NCBI RefSeq assembly: GCF_000430785.1
Contig: NZ_AUMR01000028.1
Span: forward strand, 1 to 64,000
Origin: Ectobacillus panaciterrae DSM 19096
Lineage (GTDB): Bacteria; Bacillota; Bacilli; Bacillales; Bacillaceae_G
Length of the DNA stretch: 64,000 nt
Direction: 5' to 3'
A program made the translations under genes and the position numbers. Shown here piece after piece: positions 25,569 through 34,791 of the stretch; the first letter of the stretch is position 1, and the number at the start of each line of letters is the position of its first letter. The notes below the pieces were generated by a model. It searched no databases and was not told the DNA's origin. It saw only the letters and a program-made list of their open reading frames with translations.

Positions 25569-26732
25569 ATGGAAATAACCAAATCGCACGTACGAGCTCG
25601 CTATATCACAGTATTTGCGACATTTTTAGCCTTTATGGGAATTGGGGTAGTAGATCCAATTTTGCCGGTTATCGCTGAACAAATCGGCGCTTCCCATTGG
25701 CAGGTGGAAATGCTGTTTACCGCTTATATTTTTACAATGGCTTTTATGATGATTCCGGCAGGGCTTTTCGCAAGCCGTTTTGGAGACAAACGTACGATGG
25801 TAATTGGTTTAGGAATTGTAACGATTTTTTCTTTTTTGTGCGGTATCTCTGATACGATTCCGGCGCTTTCCTTTTTCCGCGCGGGCTGGGGCTTTGGGAA
25901 TGCCATGTTCTTTGCTACTGCGATGACGCTGCTTATCGCTTTAACAGCGCAAGTACATGAAGCTGTGGGCATGTATGAAGCAGCAATCGGGCTTGGCATG
26001 GCATGCGGTCCGTTAGTCGGGGGATTGCTCGGCGGCCAATCTTGGCGCTATCCATTCTTTGGCACAAGCATCTTAATCTTCATTGCTTTTCTTCTTGTTA
26101 CGTTTTTTGTATTTGAACCTAACAAAGGCACGAAGCGAAAAGCGGCGGGATTCAGTGAGATTCGCGCCATTTTCTCTTTCCCTCCATTCGTCAAAGCGGC
26201 ATTCTCGGGCATGCTGTATTACTATGGTTTCTTTGTGGTGCTGGCGTATGCGCCGCTTATCATTAAGCTGTCACCAATTCAGCTCGGGTTTGTCTTTTTC
26301 GGCTGGGGCTTATGTTTAGCTTTCGGATCAGCCATTTTATCTCACGCCCTTGAAAAACGATATACACCGAAGCAGCTTCTTCCTTTCAGCCTGCTTATGT
26401 TCGTATTGTTCCTGGCTTTATTGTTTGTAGTCGATAGTCTTATCTTGCAGATTACGTTTGTCGTTTTGTCAGGATTGGTATCCGGTCTGAACAACGCACT
26501 CTATACGAGCTATGTCATGGATGTTTCACCTTATGAAAGAAGTGTAACATCCGGTGCGTATAACTTCCTTCGCTGGTTAGGAGCAGCGGTGGCGCCTGTT
26601 TTATCCGGTGTGATCGGCCAGACTGTTTCTGCTAAAGCGCCATTCGGGATTGCGAGCATTATCGTCTTGCTGGCTGTCGGGTTAATGCTCTTACCGGTAA
26701 AGGCAAGTAAGACTGTACAGGCAAAACCATGA
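25569..26732 (+). CDS. MFS drug exporter (YfmO-like)
   Basis: This 387-residue major facilitator protein has 12 predicted membrane segments. The loop 2-3 signature is GLFASRFGDKRTMVIGL (about 60-76), and the antiporter-type segment is GMYEAAIGLGMACGPLVGGL (motif C, about 137-156), which marks drug/proton antiporters. It is co-transcribed with the MerR regulator, which probably activates it. Substrate unknown. A terminator follows 6 bp after the stop. Confidence 0.9.
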   Translation: MEITKSHVRARYITVFATFLAFMGIGVVDPILPVIAEQIGASHWQVEMLFTAYIFTMAFMMIPAGLFASRFGDKRTMVIGLGIVTIFSFLCGISDTIPALSFFRAGWGFGNAMFFATAMTLLIALTAQVHEAVGMYEAAIGLGMACGPLVGGLLGGQSWRYPFFGTSILIFIAFLLVTFFVFEPNKGTKRKAAGFSEIRAIFSFPPFVKAAFSGMLYYYGFFVVLAYAPLIIKLSPIQLGFVFFGWGLCLAFGSAILSHALEKRYTPKQLLPFSLLMFVLFLALLFVVDSLILQITFVVLSGLVSGLNNALYTSYVMDVSPYERSVTSGAYNFLRWLGAAVAPVLSGVIGQTVSAKAPFGIASIIVLLAVGLMLLPVKASKTVQAKP

Positions 26733-26737
26733 TATGC

Positions 26738-26770
26738 AAAACGGCTGCCTCTTGAGGGCAGCCGTTTTAC
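26738..26770 (+). terminator. Terminator of the MerR-MFS operon
   Basis: A 12-bp stem AAAACGGCTGCC / GGCAGCCGTTTT. The following 26771-27007 holds only a weak CTTGCC / GGCGAG stem-T run near 26912-26943. Confidence 0.88.
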
Positions 26771-27007
26771 TATTATGTGTTCTTTCATCTCCAAAAGAAG
26801 AGGTCGATAATGCTAGAAGCAGCAGAAGATTGTTTGTGATAAAATTTCGAGTATCCGTTTGCAGTAGACTACAAGAAATTGGTTATAGATTTTAGAGCGA
26901 TAAAATCTTGTGGGCTTGCCCCGAAGGCGAGTTGGTCTTTTTTGAATTTTTTCCTTACAACTGTATTCAGTGATTTTTTAGAAAGACATGGATCATGAAT
27001 AAGTTAC

Positions 27008-28393
27008 TTATAGTACCGGTACAAGCACCCCATCTTCAACAGCTTGCGTCAGCTCGTGCTCTGTAAGAGTTGTATCCTCTGCTGTGAAAGGCTCAGCCTG
27101 TTGTCCTATTAAAAAATTATATAACTTATCTTTTTCTAAATACTTGTAGTAATAATCGTGATAAATCCCCTTCTCGGATACGTAACACCAAGGCGCAAGT
27201 TTATATTGGTGCTTTTGTTTATCTGTGGAACAGCTTAAATTGCCTTCGTAACGAACGCGGGATGTAATGAGCTGTTCATAACCAGACAGGTTCGCTTCAT
27301 AATTGTAAGTTTCATCTAAGAACCGATGAACTTTTTCGATATTAACAGGTGTTTGCAATAATGAAAGCACCGCTTGCACGGCTGCTTCTGTATCATCATA
27401 ATCAATCTTTTCCACGTGATAACCCTCTGGCACAATCGAGCGCTGCGCTCCCACGTTGGAGACGATAGCCGGCGTACCGCATGCTATGGATTCAATTTGC
27501 ACATAGCCGAATGCCTCGATGAAATTACCGATGCAAAGCGTGACGTCTGCGGCGGAGTAAATCTCCGGCATTTCATGTCCAGGCAGCCAAGGATAATATA
27601 CGATAGAGTCGCGTATACCGAATTCTTCTGCGGTTTCGAGCATTTGATCATAAAAGACTTCCGTGTTTTTGGATATGTTAACGTCAAAATGCTTGGGCAT
27701 TAACAGCTTAATTGGCTGCGTAACGTGTGATTTCAATCGTTTTATGACCTCAAACGTCTGCAGGATGCCTTTACTTAGATCTGGGCGGTGCGGGAAGAGC
27801 ACGACCAGATCATCTTCCGAGACGCCGAGACGCTCCCGCCAATCGTTTTCCGTCGGCTTATAAACCGTCAAGTCAATACCGTTTTTGACGACTGTTAAAA
27901 CATCATCTATAGCAGGCAGAACACGGCCCACAGTGTGCTTTACGCACTCATACATATAATTGCAAGAAACGATAAAGCGGTCGCGGTTTGTGTGGAAGGC
28001 GGAAATCATGGCTTCCGGATACACAAAATTCTTCAAGGAAGCTACGGTCGGAATGCCGGCATGAAGATAACCGTAATCCATCTGTGCATCATGTATGTAA
28101 AAAACATCGTGTTCCTTTGTATGCTTTCGGATGATTTCATACGAAAGCGCCAAGTGGAACGGATGCGTGTCATATGGAATAGGGAAAGTTTCTTTAAAGC
28201 GCAAAATAGGCAGTACGATAACGCCTTCGCAAAGCTCGAAAGGCTCAGCGTTATCGCTTCGTTTATTTGTCAAAACAGTCACTCCGTGTCCCTGTTTCGC
28301 AAAATAAAAAAGAAGCTCACGTAAATGACGCTGCGAACCGCCCATAGATACGTCCTTCATAATGGTTGCCATGGAGAACACAAGAATTTTCAT
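27008..28393 (-). CDS. Group 4 glycosyltransferase with extra C-terminal domain
   Basis: This 461-residue cytosolic protein has a GT-B fold. The N-terminal Rossmann domain has a glycine-rich acceptor loop (SMGGSQRHLRELLFYFAKQG). The donor-binding domain has VVKNGIDLTVYKP, FPHRPDLSKG and the E-x7-E-like motif EAFGYVQIESIACGTPAIVS. From about residue 385 an extra 75-residue segment follows (beta pair YKLAPWCYVSEKGIYHDYYY, then LYNFLIGQ and TLTEHELTQAVEDGVLVPVL). It looks like a small winged-helix module and is unusual in this family. No polysaccharide cluster surrounds it. Monocistronic. Confidence 0.87.
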   Translation of the reverse strand: MKILVFSMATIMKDVSMGGSQRHLRELLFYFAKQGHGVTVLTNKRSDNAEPFELCEGVIVLPILRFKETFPIPYDTHPFHLALSYEIIRKHTKEHDVFYIHDAQMDYGYLHAGIPTVASLKNFVYPEAMISAFHTNRDRFIVSCNYMYECVKHTVGRVLPAIDDVLTVVKNGIDLTVYKPTENDWRERLGVSEDDLVVLFPHRPDLSKGILQTFEVIKRLKSHVTQPIKLLMPKHFDVNISKNTEVFYDQMLETAEEFGIRDSIVYYPWLPGHEMPEIYSAADVTLCIGNFIEAFGYVQIESIACGTPAIVSNVGAQRSIVPEGYHVEKIDYDDTEAAVQAVLSLLQTPVNIEKVHRFLDETYNYEANLSGYEQLITSRVRYEGNLSCSTDKQKHQYKLAPWCYVSEKGIYHDYYYKYLEKDKLYNFLIGQQAEPFTAEDTTLTEHELTQAVEDGVLVPVL

Positions 28394-28485
28394 AGAATGT
28401 TTTTCGCTCCTGTCCGTTTCATCAAAGTAGCTTCAGTATAGCAAGCCGGTCATATATGATACAAATACGGTGTTTTGGAGGAAAT

Positions 28486-28524
28486 AAAAAAGAGCCTTTC
28501 TTAGCATAAGAAAAGCTCTTTTTT
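28486..28524 (-). terminator. Terminator downstream of gpmA
   Basis: AAAAAAGAGC ... GCTCTTTTTT with an inner AAG / CTT pairing, between gpmA and the glycosyltransferase gene. Confidence 0.8.
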
Positions 28525-28619
28525 ATAAGCTTCTTTATTTAACGAAAGAATTCAGGCGTTCGCGCATTCCTCTTCACTAAAAAAGCCGGTTTTTTTATTC
28601 ACTTGTATATAGAAGAGCC

Positions 28620-29411
28620 CTATTCTTCCTGCGAGTTAATATGGGGAGCGGCAACCTCTGCTTCATCCAGCAATTCAGGCGAGATATGCTTTGGAATTAC
28701 TCCTTCCGGAACCTTTCCCTCTAAGCTGAGATAGTAATGCCGGATTGGTTTGAGATTATCGTCGAGCTCGTACACAAGCGGAATGCTTGTGGGTATATTC
28801 AGCGAAGCGATTCCGTCTGCAGAAACTTGATCGAGGTAGTGAACAATGGCTCTCAGTGTATTGCCGTGAGCTGAGATAATGACTCTTTGCCCCGCTTTAA
28901 GGGCTGGTGCAATCGCTTCATTCCAGTATGTCAAGACACGTTTTTCCGTATCCTCAAGACTTTCGGTAAGAGGGAACTCCCCTTTTTGTAAAGACGTGTA
29001 TCTTGGATCGGAAATTACATATCTTGGGTCGCTTTCAGTCAGTGCGGGCGGGCGGACGCTCATGGAGCGCCGCCATATTTGCACCTGCTCTTCGCCGTAC
29101 TTTTTCGCGGTTTCCGCTTTGTTTAATCCTTGCAGCGCACCGTAGTGCCGTTCGTTCAGCCTCCATGACTTATGGACGGGAACCCATACTAAGTCCATTT
29201 CATGAAGAATGATCCAAATGGTGCGAATCGCTCTTTTCAAAACAGAGGAGAAAGCTACGTCAAACATGTAGCCATTTTTCCGCAGGATAATGCCGGCCTC
29301 TCTTGCTTCAGTGAGTCCGGTTTCCGATAAGTCCACATCGGTCCATCCGGTAAAGCGGTTTTCTACATTCCAAAGACTTTGTCCATGACGGATGAGTACA
29401 AGTTTAATCAT
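28620..29411 (-). CDS. gpmA: 2,3-bisphosphoglycerate-dependent phosphoglycerate mutase
   Basis: This 263-residue enzyme interconverts 2- and 3-phosphoglycerate through a phospho-histidine. The active site [20 protein letters not shown] carries His9, and [12 protein letters not shown] and [14 protein letters not shown] complete the pocket. It is about 12 residues longer than E. coli GpmA through an acidic tail. Bacilli normally rely on the cofactor-independent GpmI, so this is probably an accessory isozyme. Start ATG 29411 follows AAAGGGG. Alone in its transcript. Confidence 0.93.
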   Translation of the reverse strand: MIKLVLIRHGQSLWNVENRFTGWTDVDLSETGLTEAREAGIILRKNGYMFDVAFSSVLKRAIRTIWIILHEMDLVWVPVHKSWRLNERHYGALQGLNKAETAKKYGEEQVQIWRRSMSVRPPALTESDPRYVISDPRYTSLQKGEFPLTESLEDTEKRVLTYWNEAIAPALKAGQRVIISAHGNTLRAIVHYLDQVSADGIASLNIPTSIPLVYELDDNLKPIRHYYLSLEGKVPEGVIPKHISPELLDEAEVAAPHINSQEE

Positions 29412-29599
29412 AAGAATCCCCTTTCAGCACAGAAAATCATTCATGGTCTTATTGTGTATAAAATGGCAGCTTCTAATGCTGTTAGGTCGAAAAAGTGAGC
29501 ATAACATTTTTGAAATAAAAATGTTAAATATGTAAAATATATTTTCGTATGAATGAAATTCAAGTATAATTTCTAGATAAAATGGAAGAAGGTCATAAC

Positions 29600-30499
29600 A
29601 TGCACACGCGTATACAAGAACATATGAAAGCATTTCAAAAACAGAATAAAAATAGAGGCCGGCTGCTGATTCACTGTGCGGATCAGCCGGGCATTGTAGC
29701 TGCTGTCTCTGAATTTTTGTTTGGTTACGGCGCCAATATCATGGAATCCAGCCAATATTCCACAAATCCGGAGAGAGGTACGTTTTTCATCCGTATTGAG
29801 TTCGAATGTTCCGAACTGCAGGAAAAGGAGCAAGAGATGAAGGCGCAATTCAGAGGGATTGCAGAGAAATTTGAGATGAGATGGAAGTTTGTCTATGTAC
29901 ATGAAGTGAAGCGGACTGCTATTTTTGTTTCAAAAGAGCCGCATTGCTTGCTGGAACTGCTTTGGGAATGGCAGAGCGGCGATTTAATGACAGATATCGC
30001 TTTAGTCATCAGCAATCATGAGGACGCCCGCGAGATTACCGAGGCTTTGCGTATTCCGTTTTATCACGTCCCGGCATCCAAGGAAAATCGTGCAGAGGCA
30101 GAAGCGAAACATAAGGAGCTTTTACAGGAATATGATATCGATCTTATTGTGCTGGCGCGCTATATGCAGATTTTGACGCCGGATTTTGTTGCTTCCTATC
30201 CGAACCGTATCATTAACATTCATCATTCCTTTCTGCCTGCATTTGTCGGCGCAAGACCTTATGAACGCGCTTATGAACGGGGCGTGAAGCTAATCGGCGC
30301 CACTTCTCATTATGTAACGAACGATTTAGATGAAGGGCCGATTATTGAGCAGGATATTAAGCGTGTAAATCATCGGGATAACGTAGAGGACTTGAAGAAA
30401 ATCGGACGCTCGATAGAACGGAGTGTGCTGGCGCGAGCGGTAAAATGGCACCTCGAAGACCGCATTATTGTCCATGGCAATAAGACAATCGTATTCTAA
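29600..30499 (+). CDS. purU: Formyltetrahydrofolate deformylase
   Basis: This 299-residue enzyme hydrolyses 10-formyl-THF to formate and THF, balancing one-carbon pools. The N-terminal ACT domain (about 10-90, RLLIHCADQPGIVAAVSEFL) is followed by the formyltransferase-fold domain with NIHHSFLPAFVGARPYERAY, GATSHYVTNDLDEGPIIEQD and the catalytic Asn/His/Asp set. Start ATG 29600 is preferred (GGAAGAAGG 7 nt upstream) over the ATG at 29582. Monocistronic. Confidence 0.94.
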   Translation: MHTRIQEHMKAFQKQNKNRGRLLIHCADQPGIVAAVSEFLFGYGANIMESSQYSTNPERGTFFIRIEFECSELQEKEQEMKAQFRGIAEKFEMRWKFVYVHEVKRTAIFVSKEPHCLLELLWEWQSGDLMTDIALVISNHEDAREITEALRIPFYHVPASKENRAEAEAKHKELLQEYDIDLIVLARYMQILTPDFVASYPNRIINIHHSFLPAFVGARPYERAYERGVKLIGATSHYVTNDLDEGPIIEQDIKRVNHRDNVEDLKKIGRSIERSVLARAVKWHLEDRIIVHGNKTIVF

Positions 30500-30629
30500 G
30501 CTCGTTCTCATACAAAAGTAGCATGTTCGTCTCCCGCTATTTACGTAAGGACTCTCCCCCTACCCGCCGATGCCGCATCCCCTTTCTTTTTCTACAATGT
30601 AAGTAGAAGAACTGAAAGGGGATAACGTG

Positions 30630-30803
30630 ATGAACAAACAGGTTGTGATAATTACAGGTGCATCAAAGGGATTAGGGAGAGCGCTTGCTTTGGCATTCGC
30701 CAAGCAAGGAGCACGTTTGGCAATTTGTGCAAGAGGAGAGGAACAGCTTCGAACTGTAGAACAAGAGCTGCAGGATACCGGTGTTCGTAATTTGGTTGTT
30801 TAA
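30630..30803 (+). pseudogene. Truncated short-chain dehydrogenase (N-terminal fragment)
   Basis: A 57-codon frame with a good SD (GAAAGGGG) begins MNKQVVIITGASKGLGRALA. It carries the nucleotide-binding TGxxxGxG motif and LAICARGEEQL, i.e. the first quarter of a classical SDR, then stops after RNLVV. Full SDRs have about 240 residues with an Asn-Ser-Tyr-Lys site that is absent here. No continuation appears downstream in any frame, so the 3' part was deleted. The upstream promoter/RBS region remains intact. Confidence 0.8.
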
Positions 30804-30883
30804 AGCTTGAAAATCTGATAACTGTCCTTCATACTCAACCCACCCTTATTGATTCTAATTAGTGCTGGATAGTTTTTACATGT

Positions 30884-30922
30884 AAAAACCGACCTCTGTT
30901 GCATTCAGAAAGGTCGGTTTTT
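30884..30922. terminator. Terminator between the SDR fragment and the NmrA-like gene
   Basis: AAAAACCGACCT / AGGTCGGTTTTT, a 12-bp stem with T/A runs on both sides. Confidence 0.85.
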
Positions 30923-30934
30923 AATTAAGTTCAA

Positions 30935-31807
30935 TTATTTTGTGTGAGGGATTCCATTAACGACTTGAGTCAGCGCCTCGTTGATTGGCGTAACTGGACG
31001 ACCGAGAAGTTTTTCGAAATCATTGCTCTCGATTTCCAAAGCTCCCTCCCGAATGCCTTTTTGGATTTCTACAAGGAAAGGAATAATGAATTCTGGTACG
31101 CCTGCACCTTTCATGATGTCGGTATAAGTAGCATCATCGACTTGTTGCACAGGTACCTCTTTACCTAATACAGTACCAAGAGCAGATGCAAGTTCTTCTT
31201 GAGTCATGAGCTTACCAGAAAGCTCGTAGACCGTATTCTCATGTCCATTCCCAGCCAGTACAGCTGCCGCAGCCTCTGCATAATCTTGTTGGAGTGCCCA
31301 ACCTACCTTGCCAGAACCTGCTGATGTCACCCAAGGGGATCCTGCCAGGACACCTTGAATGCTTGAGATTTCGTTCTCCAAGTACCAGTTATTGCGTAAG
31401 AAGGAATAAGGAATGCCTGTTTTCAAGATCGCTTCTTCCGTAGCAACGTGTGGTGGGGCAAGGAACATTGTGCTTTCACTTGCATTCCCTAAGCTTGTAT
31501 AAGCAATGAATTTAACTCCAGCACGCTCTGCCGCAGCTACCGCATCGGTATGTTGACGAATTCTCGTTTCATTGTCTCCATCCGCAGAAATAAGTAATAA
31601 GCGGTCGATACCTGCAAAAGCAGAATCCAATGTTTCTGGACGATCAAAATCTCCTTGGCGAACCTCCACTCCACGAGCTCGTAATCCTTCCGCTTTCTCC
31701 GGATTGCGAACACTTACCGCTAATTGACTCGCTGGTACAGTTTTCAGTAGTGTCTCTACAACTTTCGTTCCCAATTTTCCTGTTGCACCTGTTATTAGCA
31801 TTTTCAT
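30935..31807 (-). CDS. NmrA-like NAD(P)-binding protein (atypical SDR)
   Basis: This 290-residue protein starts at ATG 31807 after GGAGG. It begins MKMLITGATGKLGTKVVETL (nucleotide-binding GxxGxxG) with RNPEKAEGLRARGVEVRQGD for NADP discrimination, and has no Tyr-x3-Lys site. It resembles QorB/YtfG-type quinone reductases or redox-sensing NmrA proteins. It is divergent from an HxlR regulator, which in Bacillus often responds to electrophiles or quinones, so a role in quinone or aldehyde stress is likely. Confidence 0.87.
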   Translation of the reverse strand: MKMLITGATGKLGTKVVETLLKTVPASQLAVSVRNPEKAEGLRARGVEVRQGDFDRPETLDSAFAGIDRLLLISADGDNETRIRQHTDAVAAAERAGVKFIAYTSLGNASESTMFLAPPHVATEEAILKTGIPYSFLRNNWYLENEISSIQGVLAGSPWVTSAGSGKVGWALQQDYAEAAAAVLAGNGHENTVYELSGKLMTQEELASALGTVLGKEVPVQQVDDATYTDIMKGAGVPEFIIPFLVEIQKGIREGALEIESNDFEKLLGRPVTPINEALTQVVNGIPHTK

Positions 31808-31860
31808 TGTCTTTTCCTCCAATATATGTTTTGTCGTAATGATTGTTGTTATAACAGTTT

Positions 31861-31901
31861 GTTACGGCAGTGTAACCTAGTCCATTACCTCTAAACGTAA
31901 T
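31861..31901. promoter_or_regulatory. Two inverted repeats in the NmrA/HxlR divergent region
   Basis: GTTAC-N6-GTAAC (31861-31876) and ATTAC-N8-GTAAT (31884-31901) lie side by side. HxlR-family repressors bind such short interrupted dyads. Confidence 0.4.
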
Positions 31902-32060
31902 AATTACTTATTGTGTGCTCATCTGTTTATATAAAGATTTTACTTGTTGAGTTATCAAGTATAGGTATATAGTATATCCATAGTCAAAATAATAAAAGTA
32001 GGCATTTTTTTATGACATAGTCACAAAAATAGTACCATTATGATAGAGAGGGAAAACACG

Positions 32061-32411
32061 ATGGCTCGCTTTAATATTCAAGGGGAAACCCCTCCTAAAG
32101 GACAGGAAGAAGTATGTCCTGTAACATATACTCAAAATTTAACCGCAGGAAGATGGAAAATCATTATTCTATGGCATCTAAGTAAGCAGACACGAAGATT
32201 TAACGAACTTCAAAGGTTGTTACCTGGTATTTCAAAAGGAATATTGACACGACAGCTGAGGGAACTGGAACAAGACGAAATGGTTCACAGAGAGGTATAT
32301 AAAGAAGTTCCTCCTAAAGTAGAATACTCGCTAACACCAAAAGGGATAAGCTTTATCCCTATACTGGAAATTATGGGAGAGTGGGGTAAAAAACACATGA
32401 AGAGTAAATAA
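32061..32411 (+). CDS. HxlR-family transcriptional regulator
   Basis: This 116-residue regulator starts at ATG 32061 after GAGAGGG. The HxlR winged helix is complete ([40 protein letters not shown], then a [12 protein letters not shown] wing). Residue Cys23 or so (EEVCPVTY) lies at the position where many HxlR sensors have a redox-active cysteine. It probably represses the divergent NmrA-like gene and releases it on electrophile modification. Confidence 0.9.
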   Translation: MARFNIQGETPPKGQEEVCPVTYTQNLTAGRWKIIILWHLSKQTRRFNELQRLLPGISKGILTRQLRELEQDEMVHREVYKEVPPKVEYSLTPKGISFIPILEIMGEWGKKHMKSK

Positions 32412-32528
32412 AAAAGGGGATAAAGTGTATGCTATGCTTCAAATTACGTTAGATAATCGCCTATAAAAGTAAGTATTTTCTGGCCAACTAATGTTTCCAA
32501 GTACGGTCAACTTATGGGGAAAGTGACA

Positions 32529-32563
32529 GAATGGTGTGTAAAGGTAAGTGGGGGAGGTTCATG
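32529..32563 (+). mobile_element. Partial copy of an IS200/IS605-like right end
   Basis: GAATGGTGTGTAAAGG followed by TAAGTGGGGGAGGTTCATG. The last 21 bases are identical to those at 41371-41391. The matching 5' arm (CCCCCACTT) is absent here, so the terminal hairpin is broken. No transposase or TnpB gene lies near. The rest of 32412-32605 shows no coding frame. Confidence 0.45.
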
Positions 32564-32605
32564 TGATTGCTTTTTTACATTGCCCAATTTCATCACAAAT
32601 ACTGC

Positions 32606-32645
32606 GTGCACCTGCAGCCTTTGGAGGCTGCAGGTGCACTTTTTT
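32606..32645 (+). terminator. Strong terminator hairpin
   Basis: A perfect 14-bp stem GTGCACCTGCAGCC / GGCTGCAGGTGCAC is followed by six T. It is about 195 bp past hxlR. Confidence 0.85.
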
Positions 32646-32682
32646 GATAAAGCATACATGTTCTGTTATAGATTCTAGACCG

Positions 32683-32709
32683 AAAAAACCGAGTAAGCTT
32701 GACCCGAGG
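32683..32709 (-). terminator. Terminator of natAB
   Basis: Minus-strand CGGGT / ACTCG stem with TTTTTT, 14 bp past the natB stop. Confidence 0.6.
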
Positions 32710-32722
32710 GGCAGTCAGTCTA

Positions 32723-33889
32723 TCATGATTTCCCAAGCACCCACTTGCTTTTTTGGAACATAGCATAGGCAATAAAGAAGCATACGGCCATTAGCGCAAG
32801 GGAGCTTCCTGCTACGTATAGTATATTTATAGGCTCATAAATCCCATACATGAGCTGTTTGATTAAAGCAAAAATGTTCATGAAAGGAATGAGAAAGTGC
32901 TTCGCTTGCAGCTCATTAGGCGAAAGTCCAATCAGCAGGAAATACGGAATCATGACTATCGACATTATAGGTGCAGTGTAATTTTGAGCTTCCTTCATCG
33001 TATTTGCCAGCAGGCTTAAAATCATTAATACTGTTGCGGTTAACAGTGCAAAGGTAATGATACCGATGCCCAGGCTGGATACGAAAGAGAATAAATTCTC
33101 ATTGATGTTCAGCGCTTTAGACAACTTATCCGTAAACAATGTAACGACCGTTACGAATGTAAGGAGAGAGAAAATTCCGCCGATGATACCTAGAGTTGAA
33201 ATAGCCAGCCATTTTCCCAGGATAATATGAAGTCGGTTCACAGGAGTCATAATGAGAGCTTCCATTGTTTTGCGTTCTTTTTCGCCGGCAAACAAATCGT
33301 TTGCGACAGATAATTGCCCCATAAGGATACCTAAAACTAGAATAAGCTGAGAAAAGATTGTAATCATATACAATGACATATCGTCTTTTTCACTTATACT
33401 TTCTAAGGATAGTTTAAAAGGGGCAATTACTTTAGGATTCGTTCCGTTGGCAGCCAAGCGTTCCTGAACGATCTGCTGTTTTTTCATTTCAAGCTGCTTC
33501 ATGATTTTATCCGCTGCGGTGCTTCCCTTTTGACTGGATGAATCTGCGTATACAGTAATAGCAGGAAATTGATTGTGCTCCAGCTGACTTGCGAACGAGG
33601 AATTTACCTCAAGGGCTGCTTGTGCGTTTCCAGCCTTCACGACAGCTATCGGATCGTCAGCCAGCTCAATTTCTATATCCTTGATTTCCTTCACCCAGTC
33701 CAGAACTTGCTGGCTCGTATCTTCTTTTACTATCACTTTATACGTTTCCTTTTTCTCCGCTAAAAACACCTGATCCATAAACAGTACAACAGCGATATTG
33801 AATAACACTGGAATCATAACGCTCAGTACAAGCGTCTTTCGGTCACGAAGCGCATCAATCATCTCTTTTATATATACATGCCATGTCAT
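32723..33889 (-). CDS. natB: ABC-2 type permease, NatB-like
   Basis: This 388-residue membrane subunit has one N-terminal TM (about 21-38), a large extracytoplasmic domain and five to six C-terminal TM helices including GERKTMEALIMTPVNRL, typical of NatB/ABC-2 exporters. B. subtilis NatAB extrudes sodium. Its ATG overlaps the natA stop (TAATG), so the subunits are coupled. The divergent natR-natK pair is the expected controller. Confidence 0.85.
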   Translation of the reverse strand: MTWHVYIKEMIDALRDRKTLVLSVMIPVLFNIAVVLFMDQVFLAEKKETYKVIVKEDTSQQVLDWVKEIKDIEIELADDPIAVVKAGNAQAALEVNSSFASQLEHNQFPAITVYADSSSQKGSTAADKIMKQLEMKKQQIVQERLAANGTNPKVIAPFKLSLESISEKDDMSLYMITIFSQLILVLGILMGQLSVANDLFAGEKERKTMEALIMTPVNRLHIILGKWLAISTLGIIGGIFSLLTFVTVVTLFTDKLSKALNINENLFSFVSSLGIGIITFALLTATVLMILSLLANTMKEAQNYTAPIMSIVMIPYFLLIGLSPNELQAKHFLIPFMNIFALIKQLMYGIYEPINILYVAGSSLALMAVCFFIAYAMFQKSKWVLGKS

Positions 33890-34629
33890 TAACGATTCCC
33901 CCTTACGAGCCGAGACATAAAGATATAGTTTAAATCTGTGCTTTCTTCTTCCTTATACAGCTGCTCAATGTGCCCTTCAAATACCATTTGTCCTTTATGA
34001 ATCATAATAATGGACTCGCAAAGCTGCTTCACTTCCTCCATGATATGGCTGGAGAAAATAATGGTCTTTCCCTCTTTTTTCAGCTGGTGGATTAATTCCC
34101 GGAACATGTTCGCGGATGTAATATCCAGTCCCGTTGTCGGTTCATCGAGAAGAATGACATCAGGATCGTGAATGAGCGTTCTGGCGATGGTCACCTTTTG
34201 CCGCATCCCTTTTGAAAAACCGCCGACTTTCCGGTCCAGAAATTCCTTCATTCCAAAGCGTGCCGCAAGGTAATCAATGCGGTTCTTCGTTTCATGGCTG
34301 CCTAGGCCATACAACTTGGCGAAGTAAGCAAGGTTTTCCCGTGCGGTTAACCGATCATATAGACCGGTTTCGCTGCCGAATAATACGCCAATGCTTCGCT
34401 TGATTTTCATCGGTTCTTTATGAATATCAATGCCATTTATGAAAATTTGACCATCCGTCGGTTCCAGCATGGTGGAAATCATGCGAAGAAGCGTTGTTTT
34501 TCCGGCACCGTTTTCTCCTAATAACCCTACAACTTCGCCTTTACTGATCGTAAAAGAAAGATCTTTTACTGCGTCAATAACTGTTTTTTTCTCTTTGAAG
34601 CTTCTGGAAACATTCGTCACTTCAATCAT
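33889..34629 (-). CDS. natA: ABC transporter ATPase, NatA-like
   Basis: This 246-residue ATPase has Walker A GENGAGKT (38-45), signature region GGFSKGMRQKVTIA, Walker B VILLDEPTTGLD and the switch His in IIFSSHIMEEV. The substituted signature (SKGMRQ) is typical of NatA/CcmA-type exporters. It pairs with the downstream permease. The intergenic space to natR (162 bp) should hold both promoters. Confidence 0.9.
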   Translation of the reverse strand: MIEVTNVSRSFKEKKTVIDAVKDLSFTISKGEVVGLLGENGAGKTTLLRMISTMLEPTDGQIFINGIDIHKEPMKIKRSIGVLFGSETGLYDRLTARENLAYFAKLYGLGSHETKNRIDYLAARFGMKEFLDRKVGGFSKGMRQKVTIARTLIHDPDVILLDEPTTGLDITSANMFRELIHQLKKEGKTIIFSSHIMEEVKQLCESIIMIHKGQMVFEGHIEQLYKEEESTDLNYIFMSRLVRGNR

Positions 34630-34791
34630 CGTGCAGTCTCCTTTTCGTTTTGGTTATAGCTTTATATTAGAAGAAAAAGCGGTTCTTGACTGCCATTCTG
34701 TCGTGAAACTGCCTTATTATGTCGCGAACATATCCATTACTTGGATTAATATGGTAAAGTAGTAGATAAATAGGGTGCGGAGTGAAGATGG

